Shown here in pieces: positions 16,460 to 24,884 of a DNA stretch of 47,850 bases. How positions within the stretch are numbered: the first letter of the stretch is position 1; each line of letters begins with the position of its first letter. Below the pieces are notes generated by a model that did no database searches, was not told the origin of the DNA, and saw nothing but the letters and a program-made list of their open reading frames with translations. The stretch is from Candidatus Propionivibrio dominans (GTDB lineage: Bacteria > Pseudomonadota > Gammaproteobacteria > Burkholderiales > Rhodocyclaceae), in assembly GCA_016709335.1 (NCBI GenBank), contig JADJNC010000065.1:1-47850 (forward strand). The letters are read 5' to 3'. Both the position numbers and the translations under genes were made by a program.

Positions 16460-17779
16460 ATGGACATCGTACTACTCATTTTTCTCATTCTGCTCAATGG
16501 CATTCTTGCGATGTCGGAGATTGCCGTTGTCTCCTCACGCAAGTCGAGGCTGCAAAAACTGGCGGATGACGGGAGCCCCGGGGCTCAGTCGGCACTCGCA
16601 CTCAGCAATGAACCCTCAGGTTTTCTCTCCACCATACAGGTAGGCATCACAACTGTAGGCATTCTGAGTGGCGCCATTGGCGAGAACGCACTGGCCGATC
16701 CGCTGACCGGCTGGTTGGCACAATTCACCCTGGTTGAGCCGTATGCCAGAGCGCTGGCACTTACCCTGGTCGTTGTTGGCTTGACTTACTTTTCGGTGGT
16801 GGTCGGTGAGCTGGTGCCGAAGCGTCTCGGCTTGCTGGCACCGGAAGCGATCGCTGCGCTGATTGCCGCGCCGATGAATTTTCTGGCACGCCTGACCCGA
16901 CCTCTGGTCTGGTTATTGTCATCTTCTTCCACTTTGTTGTTACGCTTGATTGGTGCGCGCCGTCAGGAAGAATCGCCGGTCAGCAACGACGAGATCAATG
17001 TCCTGATGGTGCAGGGCGCCGAGGCCGGGGTGTTTCATGAAAGTGAGCAGGCCATCGTCTCGAATGTGCTGCGTCTTGACGAACAGCGCATCGGCGCGAT
17101 CATGACGCACCGCAACGATATCTACGTGCTCGACCTGGACGAACCGGAAGCAGAAATCCGCAAACGGCTCTCCGAAAACCCCTTTACGCGCATCGTCGTT
17201 TGCCGAGATGGCCTGGAGCATATTGTCGGCATCCTGCGTTCCGCCGACCTCCTCAAGCTGGCGCTGGCTGGCGAAAAACTTGATGTCGAACGCTTTCTGC
17301 GCCCGGCACTCTATGTGCCGGAAGGCGTAACCACGACGCATCTGCTGGAAAGCTTTCGCAAGGCACGTCAGCAATGTGCGCTGATTGTCGATGAATATGG
17401 TGAATTGCAGGGGCTGGTTACGCTGACCGATGTATTGACCTCAATCGTGGGAGAACTCCCTTCATCCGATACGCCGGAGGAGCAGGATATCATTCAGAGA
17501 GCCGATGGTTCGTGGCTGGTTGATGGCAGCGTGGCGATCGAGCGCCTGAAATCGGTCCTGGATATTGACGTTGATCTGCCCGGCGAGGATGAAAACGCTT
17601 ACAACACACTGGGTGGCCTGGTGATGTACGTACTCGGCCGGATCCCGGTGGAAACAGATCAATTCGAGGTGGCAGCCTGTCGCTTTGAGGTGGTTGATAT
17701 GGACAAAAACCGCGTCGATAAGGTGTTGCTGACAAGACTACCGCCACCGCCGGTGGATGGCGCAGGCGAGACTGAATAG
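16460..17779 (+). CDS. CNNM/CorC-HlyC family transporter-like protein
   Basis: A 439-residue protein with an N-terminal DUF21/CNNM membrane domain (about 1-190, with NEPSGFLSTIQVGITTVGIL), a pair of CBS domains (about 200-335, IMTHRNDIYVLDLD and LIVDEYGELQGLVTL), and a C-terminal CorC_HlyC domain (DGSWLVDGSVAIERL). Members include Mg/Co-handling proteins and the polyamine exporter PaeA; older annotations say hemolysin. It follows the TerC gene closely in the same direction. Confidence 0.9.
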   Translation: MDIVLLIFLILLNGILAMSEIAVVSSRKSRLQKLADDGSPGAQSALALSNEPSGFLSTIQVGITTVGILSGAIGENALADPLTGWLAQFTLVEPYARALALTLVVVGLTYFSVVVGELVPKRLGLLAPEAIAALIAAPMNFLARLTRPLVWLLSSSSTLLLRLIGARRQEESPVSNDEINVLMVQGAEAGVFHESEQAIVSNVLRLDEQRIGAIMTHRNDIYVLDLDEPEAEIRKRLSENPFTRIVVCRDGLEHIVGILRSADLLKLALAGEKLDVERFLRPALYVPEGVTTTHLLESFRKARQQCALIVDEYGELQGLVTLTDVLTSIVGELPSSDTPEEQDIIQRADGSWLVDGSVAIERLKSVLDIDVDLPGEDENAYNTLGGLVMYVLGRIPVETDQFEVAACRFEVVDMDKNRVDKVLLTRLPPPPVDGAGETE

Positions 17780-17782
17780 TCG

Positions 17783-18220
17783 ATGATGGAGGCACAGATT
17801 TCAGGCATTTCCGACGTTATAAAACTGGCTGTTGCGTCAGTTTTTCTGCTGCCCGCAATCATCATCATGATCAGGGCGATGACTACCCGGCGAGGACGCC
17901 TCATTGATCTGCAGAATCTCGTAAGGGATCGCCTCAGGGGCGCCGACAAGGTACAGGTGGCAGAATCGGAGAAAGCATTGAACGCCCTGCTGCAGCGAAG
18001 CCTGCTTGCCAATCTGGGCATCCGGTTTTCCTTGCTGGCGGCTGTGCTTGTTTCTCTGGTGATTGCCGGTGCCCCTGTAAGCGCACTTGTTTCAGTTGAT
18101 CTGACGAAAACCGTCTTCGTTCTGTTCCTTCTTGCCATGCTCTCCATGGCCATCTCGCTCGGGATGTTTCTCCTCGAAGTTTATCTCGGCAAAAGTTCCA
18201 GGACGCCTGTCAAGCACTGA
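17783..18220 (+). CDS. DUF2721-like membrane protein
   Basis: A 145-residue protein with an N-terminal helix, a basic cytoplasmic stretch (RAMTTRRGRLIDLQNLVRDR) and two further hydrophobic helices. This arrangement matches the DUF2721 family of unknown function. It starts three bases after the CNNM/CorC stop, so the two are probably co-transcribed. Confidence 0.7.
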   Translation: MMEAQISGISDVIKLAVASVFLLPAIIIMIRAMTTRRGRLIDLQNLVRDRLRGADKVQVAESEKALNALLQRSLLANLGIRFSLLAAVLVSLVIAGAPVSALVSVDLTKTVFVLFLLAMLSMAISLGMFLLEVYLGKSSRTPVKH

Positions 18221-18423
18221 CCTGAGCAGGAATTCCCCCTGGGGCGCACAGCCGACTACTTCTTCGCTCGATGCGGATGTAAAGGAGAGCTGGACTTCAT
18301 CAAGCAGGCGTCTCATTGCCAAAGTAAAGAACGCCTGTACAGCGATATCCCTGGTGGACGTTGACGTTGAATTCACGCGATCAACAAAATGAAAGACGAC
18401 AGCTCCCTGATCGCTTTAAACGA

Positions 18424-19986
18424 TCAGACGCCAGCCTTTAATGCTCCCGTCCTGCGCTGATGGTATTTCCAGGACAATTCTTCCCATTCGATGACCAGGC
18501 TGCCGCCGGTACCCTCGTGCTGCTTCTCCCAATTGGTGAGCAGGTCGAGACAGGCATGGTCGATATAGTCCAGATCCTCGAAATGAATGTGCACGTCCGC
18601 TCCTGGACGCACCTGCTCCAGCTCGGCGGCCAGCAAAGGCAGACGGATCAGCGTCGCCGAGCCTTTCAGATAAAGGTTCAGGCGATTGTTGATAAAGTCC
18701 TCATCCCAGCGGATTTCGAGATGGGAGAACACATAGAGCAGCTTGAGCACAGACAGCAACAGGCCGAACAGCACACCCTTGAGCAGATCGGTCGAAACGA
18801 TGACGATGATCGTTGAGAAGTAGATGACCGCTTCGGTCTTGCCGTAAAGAAGCAGTTTCGGGACGATCTTGGGATACGCCAGCTTGTACCCGGTGAACAC
18901 CAGCAGTCCGGCCAGACTGGCCACCGGAATATAGGCCAGCGTGAACGGCAGCACCGCGGCAAATACGAGTAGCCACACGCCATGCAGGATCGCCGAGGTA
19001 CGGGTCTGGCCGCCGGCATCGACGTTGGCGCTTGAACGAACGATAACCCCGGTCAGCGGCAGCACGCCGAGCAAGCCGCAAATGGAGTTGCCCATACCCT
19101 GCGCAACGAGCTCCTTGTCATACTTGGTGCGTGGCCCCTGGTGCATCTGGTCTACAGCACTGGCGCACAGCAAGGTTTCGGCACTGGCGATGAAAGCCAC
19201 GGAAGCTGCGGCGATCAACACGCCGCTGTTAAAAATATTGGCGAGACTTTCCAGGGTCGGATACTGGATCACTGACCAGATGTCGTTGATATCCTCCGGA
19301 TTCTTGAGCAAATCCGGGATGTACTTGATTTTGAGATGCAGCAATGCGGCCGTAGCGACCGCAATCAGGATGGCGACCAGCGGTGCCGGCAAAATCTTCA
19401 ATTTCTTCGGAGCGAAACTCGTCCACAGGGCAATCACGGCAATCGTCAGTACGCCGATGGCCAAGGCCTGCAATGGCGTACCCCCGTCAGCAAGCGTGTG
19501 GGACAGGGCGCCAGGCATGCCGAACAGGTTGTCGATACCGGCGCCGATCGGTTTGCCATCGAGCATCACATGAAACTGCGAGGAAAAAATCAGTACGCCG
19601 ATGCCGGCCAGCATGCCATGAATTACGGCCGGAGACACTGCGCGGAACCACTGCCCCAATTTCAACAGGCCGGCCAGAACTTGCATCAGACCGGCCAGCA
19701 GCACGATCACGCCCAGCATCGGCAGGCCATGGTGTTGCACGATCTGCCACACCAGCACGGTCAGGCCCGCTGCCGGGCCACTGACCTGCAAGGGAGAACC
19801 GGCAAGAAAACCGACCACGATGCCGCCGACAATACCGGTAATCAGACCGGCAGTGGGCGGCACCCCGGAGGCGATGGAAATCCCCATGCAGAGCGGCAAG
19901 GCCACCAGAAACACGACAACCGATGCCATCGCGTCCTTACCGAAATTGCGGCGGTAATAGTCGAATGTTGATGATGTTTGTGCCAT
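18424..19986 (-). CDS. SulP family anion transporter
   Basis: A 520-residue transporter with the SulP core: DAMASVVVFLVALPLCMGIS at the start, VSGPAAGLTVL and the later GLLGVLPLTGVIVRSSANV, then a C-terminal STAS domain (about 430-510, HIHFEDLDYIDHACLDLL). The family includes sulfate carriers and the bicarbonate carrier BicA; the substrate cannot be set from sequence alone. Convergent with the DUF2721 gene. The 200 bases between them hold no gene that I can support. Confidence 0.92.
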   Translation of the reverse strand: MAQTSSTFDYYRRNFGKDAMASVVVFLVALPLCMGISIASGVPPTAGLITGIVGGIVVGFLAGSPLQVSGPAAGLTVLVWQIVQHHGLPMLGVIVLLAGLMQVLAGLLKLGQWFRAVSPAVIHGMLAGIGVLIFSSQFHVMLDGKPIGAGIDNLFGMPGALSHTLADGGTPLQALAIGVLTIAVIALWTSFAPKKLKILPAPLVAILIAVATAALLHLKIKYIPDLLKNPEDINDIWSVIQYPTLESLANIFNSGVLIAAASVAFIASAETLLCASAVDQMHQGPRTKYDKELVAQGMGNSICGLLGVLPLTGVIVRSSANVDAGGQTRTSAILHGVWLLVFAAVLPFTLAYIPVASLAGLLVFTGYKLAYPKIVPKLLLYGKTEAVIYFSTIIVIVSTDLLKGVLFGLLLSVLKLLYVFSHLEIRWDEDFINNRLNLYLKGSATLIRLPLLAAELEQVRPGADVHIHFEDLDYIDHACLDLLTNWEKQHEGTGGSLVIEWEELSWKYHQRRTGALKAGV

Positions 19987-20043
19987 CTGCCAGTCTTTCC
20001 CTGATTTTGTTTTACGGACTCGTCGCGCCCGTTTTTATCTTTA

Positions 20044-20265
20044 TCAATACCCTTGGCCGAGATAGTTTAGCGGAATCAGTGCAGCGAAGAAACCGCAAGC
20101 CTCATCTTTAGCCTGGGGGTCTTCACAAATCACAGTAACGCGATCATTGACCAGGCCAAAATAAGCCTTCTGACAGCCGTCGGTGTAAAGCACGAACAGC
20201 AGTGCATTGTCGAGCCAGCCGCCGGCGCTGTAGTGCAGAATTTTGAGACGGTGCTGTGCTTCGGA
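20044..20265 (-). pseudogene. Start-less 73-codon reading frame behind nnrS
   Basis: Directly after the nnrS stop, and in the same frame, an open stretch of 73 codons reads like a real small protein (HRLKILHYSAGGWLDNALLF, then VNDRVTVICEDPQAKDEACG) and ends in TGA at 20044-20046. There is no ATG, GTG or TTG in frame. If the junction TGATCC had once been TGATGTCC, a normal overlapping stop/start would give MSEAQHRLKIL. I infer loss of two bases at the start codon, or a sequencing error. The family is not recognised. Confidence 0.6.
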
Positions 20266-21426
20266 TCAATGTAGCTTGCCGTCAACGCGTTCCTGCAGCA
20301 GGTAGGGAGTGTAGCGCCAGGCGAGTATCGAGAACCCGGCAAACCAGCAGGCTGCGGCAAGCTGTATCCACTGCAGATAGGCCGCAGGGTAGAGTTGCGG
20401 GGCTACGATGCGCACAATAAATCCCAGGATCATGATCAACAACACGACTTTGTCAAAACGGTCGAAAATTACTTTTCTGCCGGTGTGCCCCTTCGCAATG
20501 CGGATCAGCATGGCTGGAATGACCAGGCCCATGACGCCGAAAGTAAACACGTGGACGGATACCGTGCCGACCCAGGCCAGGTCGGTGAACGAGGCCAGGA
20601 CGTTGATCAGTAACTGGGCGGCGAGGGCCAGATAACCGAGGTACATGATGCCTAGGTCAAGCCGACGCATGGCCAGTTGCGGCTTCCAGAAAATGAAACG
20701 GCCGATCAGCAGCAGGGCGAGGATCAGGCTGATTCCCGCCGCCAGTCCGTCTGGCATCAGTCCGGAAAAAACCAGGGTCAGGGCGAGCAGCTTGATGCTC
20801 GCGTCGAGTGCCGGGTTGCGCAGCAGGGCAACCTGGAAGATGCCCTTCATGAATTGCGTCAGCGTGCGTTCGAACATCACCAGAAAAGCCACGCGAAACA
20901 GTCCGATGGCCATCATCCAGCCGGTCTGGAAGTGCTCGGTGCTGAGTATCAGGTTCTTCGAAATGAGAAAGAGTGGCAGGATGATCAGGAAAAAATAGTT
21001 GTCGCGGTAGCTGTCATCCTGGCGGTATCTGAGCAGCGTCCACGCGATCATGACGATAATTGAAACAAGGAAGAGATTGTTCGAGATGCGGAACAGAATC
21101 GGCGGCAGGGAACCTTCAAAGCACATGCCGGCGCGTTCGATCAGCCACGCGCCGACAAGAAAAATCAGCGCATGTCCATGGTAGCCACGCTGATTGACCC
21201 AGTTCTTGGTCGAAGTCAGCAAAAAGCCGCCGAGCACCGCCCAGCCAAAGCCGAAGAACATCTCGTGGGCGTGCCACTGCGTTGGCGAGAACGAGGTGAC
21301 CGGTGCCGACAGGATTCCGGAAAAGATCAATGCCCACAGAATGGGCAGACTCAGACCGGACAGGCAGGCCAGGGAAAAAAACGGGCGGAAGCCGACGAGC
21401 CAGAGTGGGTGATTCGATATTTTCAT
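20266..21426 (-). CDS. nnrS: NnrS family membrane protein
   Basis: A 386-residue protein with about twelve hydrophobic helices and the family motifs GFRPFFSLA, QWHAHEMFFGFGWAVLGGFL and VHVFTFGVMGLVIPAMLIRI. NnrS is a heme- and copper-containing protein linked to nitric oxide stress and denitrification. Its histidines (HAHE, HVFTFG, KGHTGR) are present. No denitrification genes are next to it here. Confidence 0.92.
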   Translation of the reverse strand: MKISNHPLWLVGFRPFFSLACLSGLSLPILWALIFSGILSAPVTSFSPTQWHAHEMFFGFGWAVLGGFLLTSTKNWVNQRGYHGHALIFLVGAWLIERAGMCFEGSLPPILFRISNNLFLVSIIVMIAWTLLRYRQDDSYRDNYFFLIILPLFLISKNLILSTEHFQTGWMMAIGLFRVAFLVMFERTLTQFMKGIFQVALLRNPALDASIKLLALTLVFSGLMPDGLAAGISLILALLLIGRFIFWKPQLAMRRLDLGIMYLGYLALAAQLLINVLASFTDLAWVGTVSVHVFTFGVMGLVIPAMLIRIAKGHTGRKVIFDRFDKVVLLIMILGFIVRIVAPQLYPAAYLQWIQLAAACWFAGFSILAWRYTPYLLQERVDGKLH

Positions 21427-21459
21427 GATGTGCTGTAAGGCTGTTGGTCCAAAGGCCGG

Positions 21460-22122
21460 TCAGAAGGGTGCGGTACAGATAAAGCTCAATGGCTCTTCGC
21501 TTTCCGGGTGTGCGAAGGCCAGGTATTCGGCGTGCAGCAGCAGACGATCGGCCTTTGTCCTGGTCATTGCGTCAGCGTAGAGCGAGTCGCCGAGGATCGG
21601 GTGGCCGAGCGCCTGCAGGTGCACGCGAAGCTGATGCGTGCGTCCGGTTTCCGGAGTGAGTTCGAGGCGTGAACAGTTTTCTACAGCATCGTAGCTCAGT
21701 ACCCGGTAGCGGGTGAGCGAGGGTTTTCCCGTCGCGAAGTCGACCTTGTGGCGCGGGCGGTTTGGCCAATCAACGATGAGCGGCAAACACACCTCGCCCG
21801 AGTTCTGCGCGAGTTCTCCATCGACCACGGCGATGTAGCACTTTTCTACCCGCCGATCCTGAAACAGGATACTCAGGCGGCGATGCATGGCCTTGCCGCG
21901 TGCGATAACGAGCAAGCCCGAGGTGTCGAAATCCAGACGATGCACGATCAGTGCATCCGGGTAGTCGGCCTGAACCCGCTTGATCAGACAATCCTGCTTG
22001 TCACTGCCGCGTCCGGGTACGGAAAGCAGGCCGCCTGGCTTGTTCACCACGAGTAGTGCGTGATCGGCGTAGATCAGCCTGAAACCCGCTTCGGGTAAAG
22101 CGGAGTGCGGAGTTGTTGTCAT
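21460..22122 (-). CDS. rluA: Pseudouridine synthase RluA
   Basis: A 220-residue RluA-type synthase; the E. coli enzyme modifies 23S rRNA U746 and tRNA U32. The catalytic Asp is in VHRLDFDTSG. NKPGGLLSVPGR, LPLIVDWPNRPRHKV and TGRTHQLRVHLQALGHPILG match RluA closely. The ATG at 22122 gives the E. coli length; a start at 22209 would add 29 unusual residues. Confidence 0.9.
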   Translation of the reverse strand: MTTTPHSALPEAGFRLIYADHALLVVNKPGGLLSVPGRGSDKQDCLIKRVQADYPDALIVHRLDFDTSGLLVIARGKAMHRRLSILFQDRRVEKCYIAVVDGELAQNSGEVCLPLIVDWPNRPRHKVDFATGKPSLTRYRVLSYDAVENCSRLELTPETGRTHQLRVHLQALGHPILGDSLYADAMTRTKADRLLLHAEYLAFAHPESEEPLSFICTAPF

Positions 22123-22268
22123 GGTTGAGGCGAGATCGCTTGGTGATGTGGTGTCGATGGGACGGTGCGTATTGTCGCGCGATTCCGGGGTCAGCACAGT
22201 TTCCATCAATTCCTTTAGTTTTGACTCAGGAGCGTGCTATTCCTACCATCATTCCGCAACTGGCGACG

Positions 22269-23066
22269 ATGCGCATCGAATTGAGCCAGCACACTGCCGA
22301 AGTGCGGCTGCATCGTCCTGACCGCTCCAATGCCCTGAATGAGGCCATGTGGCAGGAGTTGCGCACGGCTTTTCTGTGGGCTGATGCCAGTCCCGAGGTG
22401 CGCGTCGTTGTGCTCGGTGCAGCCGGCAAGAACTTCTGTTCTGGAATCGATCTGTCGATGCTGGCGGGTGTCGAAGCACGGGTCGCGCATCGCGACCCGG
22501 CGCGTAGCCATGAGGCCTTGCGCCTTCTGATTCTCGACCTGCAGGATTGTCTGACCCGTATCGAGCGTTGCCGCAAACCGGTACTGGTCGCGATTCAGGG
22601 CGCCTGCATCGGTGCCGGCGTCGATCTGGTGAGCTGCTGCGACATGCGTTACGCTGCTGCCGATGTGCAGTTTTCGGTGCGCGAGATCGAGCTGGGAATG
22701 GTCGCCGATGTCGGTACGCTGCAGCGTCTGCCGTGTCTGATCGGGGAAGGTCTGGCGCGGGAACTGGCTTACACCGCGCGCCAGGTCGATGCCGGTGAGG
22801 CGCAAGGCTGCGGACTCGTCAATCGTGTGTTCGATAACCATGATGCGCTGCACGCAGGGGTTCGTGAGATCGCTCGATGCATCGCCGGGAAATCGCCGCT
22901 GGCCATCCGTGGCACCAAGGAAATGCTCAATTACGGTCGCGATCATTCAGTGGCTGATGGGCTGAATTATGTGGCGACGTGGAATGCGGCGATGCTGATG
23001 TCGGTCGATCTGGCCGAGTCGATGCGTGCTCAGCGCGAGCAGCGCAAGCCTGAATTCGACGACTGA
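22269..23066 (+). CDS. Crotonase, dienoyl-CoA isomerase-like
   Basis: A 265-residue enoyl-CoA hydratase/isomerase-fold protein. It has the oxyanion-hole segments KNFCSGIDLSML and GACIGAGVDLVSCCDMRY. The acidic set D119, E139 (SVREIELG) and D147 (VADVGTLQRLP) matches delta3,5-delta2,4-dienoyl-CoA isomerases (ECH1 type) rather than simple hydratases. It probably works in beta-oxidation of unsaturated acyl-CoAs. The start is uncertain: AGGAG at 22229-22233 precedes an in-frame ATT at 22239, but ATG 22269 is the first usual start that fits the fold. Confidence 0.85.
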   Translation: MRIELSQHTAEVRLHRPDRSNALNEAMWQELRTAFLWADASPEVRVVVLGAAGKNFCSGIDLSMLAGVEARVAHRDPARSHEALRLLILDLQDCLTRIERCRKPVLVAIQGACIGAGVDLVSCCDMRYAAADVQFSVREIELGMVADVGTLQRLPCLIGEGLARELAYTARQVDAGEAQGCGLVNRVFDNHDALHAGVREIARCIAGKSPLAIRGTKEMLNYGRDHSVADGLNYVATWNAAMLMSVDLAESMRAQREQRKPEFDD

Positions 23067-24011
23067 GTGCTGGTGGATACCTTCCTGTACCACGTGGCGC
23101 TTGCCGCGCCGCTCTTTGCTCTGGTTTTTGTCGGTTATGCCCTGATGCGGATCTCGGGATGGCCACCGGTAATGGCCGAGAGCCTTTCACAATTCGTCTT
23201 TTCGGTAGCCTTGCCGGCGATGCTGTTTCGTCTGATGAGCGATTTCTCGAAGCTGCCGCCCGTCGATGCGCGTCTGCTGATCGCCTTCTTTGGCGGCTGC
23301 CTGATTGTATTTGTCATTGGCCGGCTGATCGCCTGGAAACTGTTTGCGCTTGATGGCGTGTCGCAGTCGGTATTCGCGCTCGGTGGCGTGTTTTCCAACA
23401 ATGTCCTGCTCGGTTTGCCACTGGCCAAAGTGGCACTGGGCGATGCAGCGGTTCCTTCGGTAGCGCTGGTACTGGTATTCAACGCGCTGATCCTGTGGAC
23501 ACTGGTCACCGTTTCAGTCGAGTGGGCGCTGCACGGCAGCTTTTCCGTGCGCGGCTTTGCCAAGACGCTGCGCGGCGTGCTGACCAACCCGATTGTTGCC
23601 GGTATTCTTTCCGGCGCGCTGTTCGGGTTGACCGGCTGGCCGTTGCCGGCGGCCGTCGATGTGCCGCTGGCCATGGTCGGGCAGGCCGCAGCACCTTTGG
23701 CGCTGATCGCTCTCGGCATGGGCCTGGCCGAGCACGGTGTGCGCGAAGGCTGGAAGATCAGCGTCTCCATCTGCGCGGTCAAGCTGCTCATACAGCCGTT
23801 TGTGGTGTGGTCGCTGACCAGGCTGATCGGACTGCCGCTGATGGAAACGCGGGTGGTAGTATTGCTGTCGTCGATTGCCGTGGGGGTTAACGTCTATATC
23901 ATGTCGCGGCAATTCAAGGTGCTTGAGGGACCGGTGGCCAGCAGTCTGGTGTTGTCAACCGGGCTGGCGGCGCTGACAACGCCTTTGGCTTTGACGCTGA
24001 CCGGTCTGTAA
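23067..24011 (+). CDS. AEC family permease (auxin efflux carrier-like)
   Basis: A 314-residue membrane protein with ten predicted helices in two halves, with LSQFVFSVALPAMLFRLMS and GGVFSNNVLLGLPLAKVALG as family landmarks. Bacterial AEC proteins move small organic acids such as malate, but the substrate is not evident. It starts with GTG right after the crotonase stop, so the two are one operon. Confidence 0.9.
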   Translation: MLVDTFLYHVALAAPLFALVFVGYALMRISGWPPVMAESLSQFVFSVALPAMLFRLMSDFSKLPPVDARLLIAFFGGCLIVFVIGRLIAWKLFALDGVSQSVFALGGVFSNNVLLGLPLAKVALGDAAVPSVALVLVFNALILWTLVTVSVEWALHGSFSVRGFAKTLRGVLTNPIVAGILSGALFGLTGWPLPAAVDVPLAMVGQAAAPLALIALGMGLAEHGVREGWKISVSICAVKLLIQPFVVWSLTRLIGLPLMETRVVVLLSSIAVGVNVYIMSRQFKVLEGPVASSLVLSTGLAALTTPLALTLTGL

Positions 24012-24029
24012 CCTTGAAGTTATATCGCA

Positions 24030-24675
24030 TCAGTCATTCCGGCGCAGGCTGCCAATGGCGCGCAGAAACTCGTTGCGCTGCTGATCGGACGTTTCGAACT
24101 CACCGCTGAAGGACTGGGTGATGACGCGTTCGTCACCGCGCCGGTCTTCGCCGAGCAGCAGGCACAGTTGTTCGGCCTCAATCACACAGGCGGCGCCGCG
24201 TGCCTGGCCATGCTGCATCAGCGCTTCGGCAATATCCCGAGTCATCCACTCCTGGTAGGTAAAGCGGTGGCCGATGGCGTCAACCAGGCGCGCAATGCGG
24301 CCAAAGCCGTGCAAACGTCCGCCGGGAAGATAAGCGACATGGGCCAGGCCGCGAAACGGCACCAGATGGTGCGGGCAGACGCCATGCACGGCAATGCCAC
24401 GGACGATCACCATGTCACGGCGATGGTCGGCAAATCCCTCGCCCAGCGCACGGGCCCGGGTCGAGGTCATAGCCGCCGAGCAGTCGCTTTTGCCAGAGTT
24501 CGCGTACGCGCTGGGCGGTTCTGCCCATGTGAGCGACGTCAGGCGCAATGCCGCAGGCCCTGAGCAAGTCGCTGACCGCCAGTTCGAATGCCGGCGCGTC
24601 AAAATTGTTCCGGCGCGGAATGCCGATGTCGGCTGAAAAGGGTGGGGTGTGCTCGTGCTCGCTGCGCTCGGACAT
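24030..24675 (-). pseudogene. folE: GTP cyclohydrolase I, frameshifted
   Basis: Two overlapping frames together make one FolE. The first (from ATG 24675, with GGGAG upstream) runs through MGRTAQRVRELWQKRLLGG to YDLDP; the second continues ALGEGFADHRRDMVIVRGI to the end. Removing one G from the CCCGGGCCC run (24451-24460 region) joins them as DPARALGEGF. The enzyme makes dihydroneopterin triphosphate from GTP. Zinc and catalytic residues CPHH and the later Cys in EAEQLC are present, but the position of the catalytic His (HYC in E. coli) is Gln. The homopolymer setting makes a sequencing error plausible. Confidence 0.85.
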
Positions 24676-24884
24676 GGCGTGCTCCCGGTTCGGATGGCTG
24701 ATGCCGGCGATAATACACGCCTTGAACAAACGCGTCGTTATTGAGTCCTATGCTGCGAAACCCCTATTTGATTTGCCTGACCAGCCACATCGAGTTGGTA
24801 TGAGCGATAATGTCGCTCGTCAGCGGTTTTTGCAGGCCTGTCGTTGCAATAAAACCGGGTTGTCAGGGTTATGGAAGGATATAG

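Noticed and set aside
18221..18423. A small gene between the DUF2721 and SulP genes
   Set aside because: Open frames exist on both strands, but none has a ribosome site and the products have no recognisable features.
20269..21426. TGA read-through (selenocysteine-like) joining nnrS to the frame behind it
   Set aside because: NnrS ends at its usual length and no recoding structure was seen; a lost start codon is simpler.
24036..24054. Another copy of the ATTCCGGC palindrome at the folE end
   Set aside because: Only half of one arm matches and it encodes normal-looking FolE C-terminal residues, so chance is likely.
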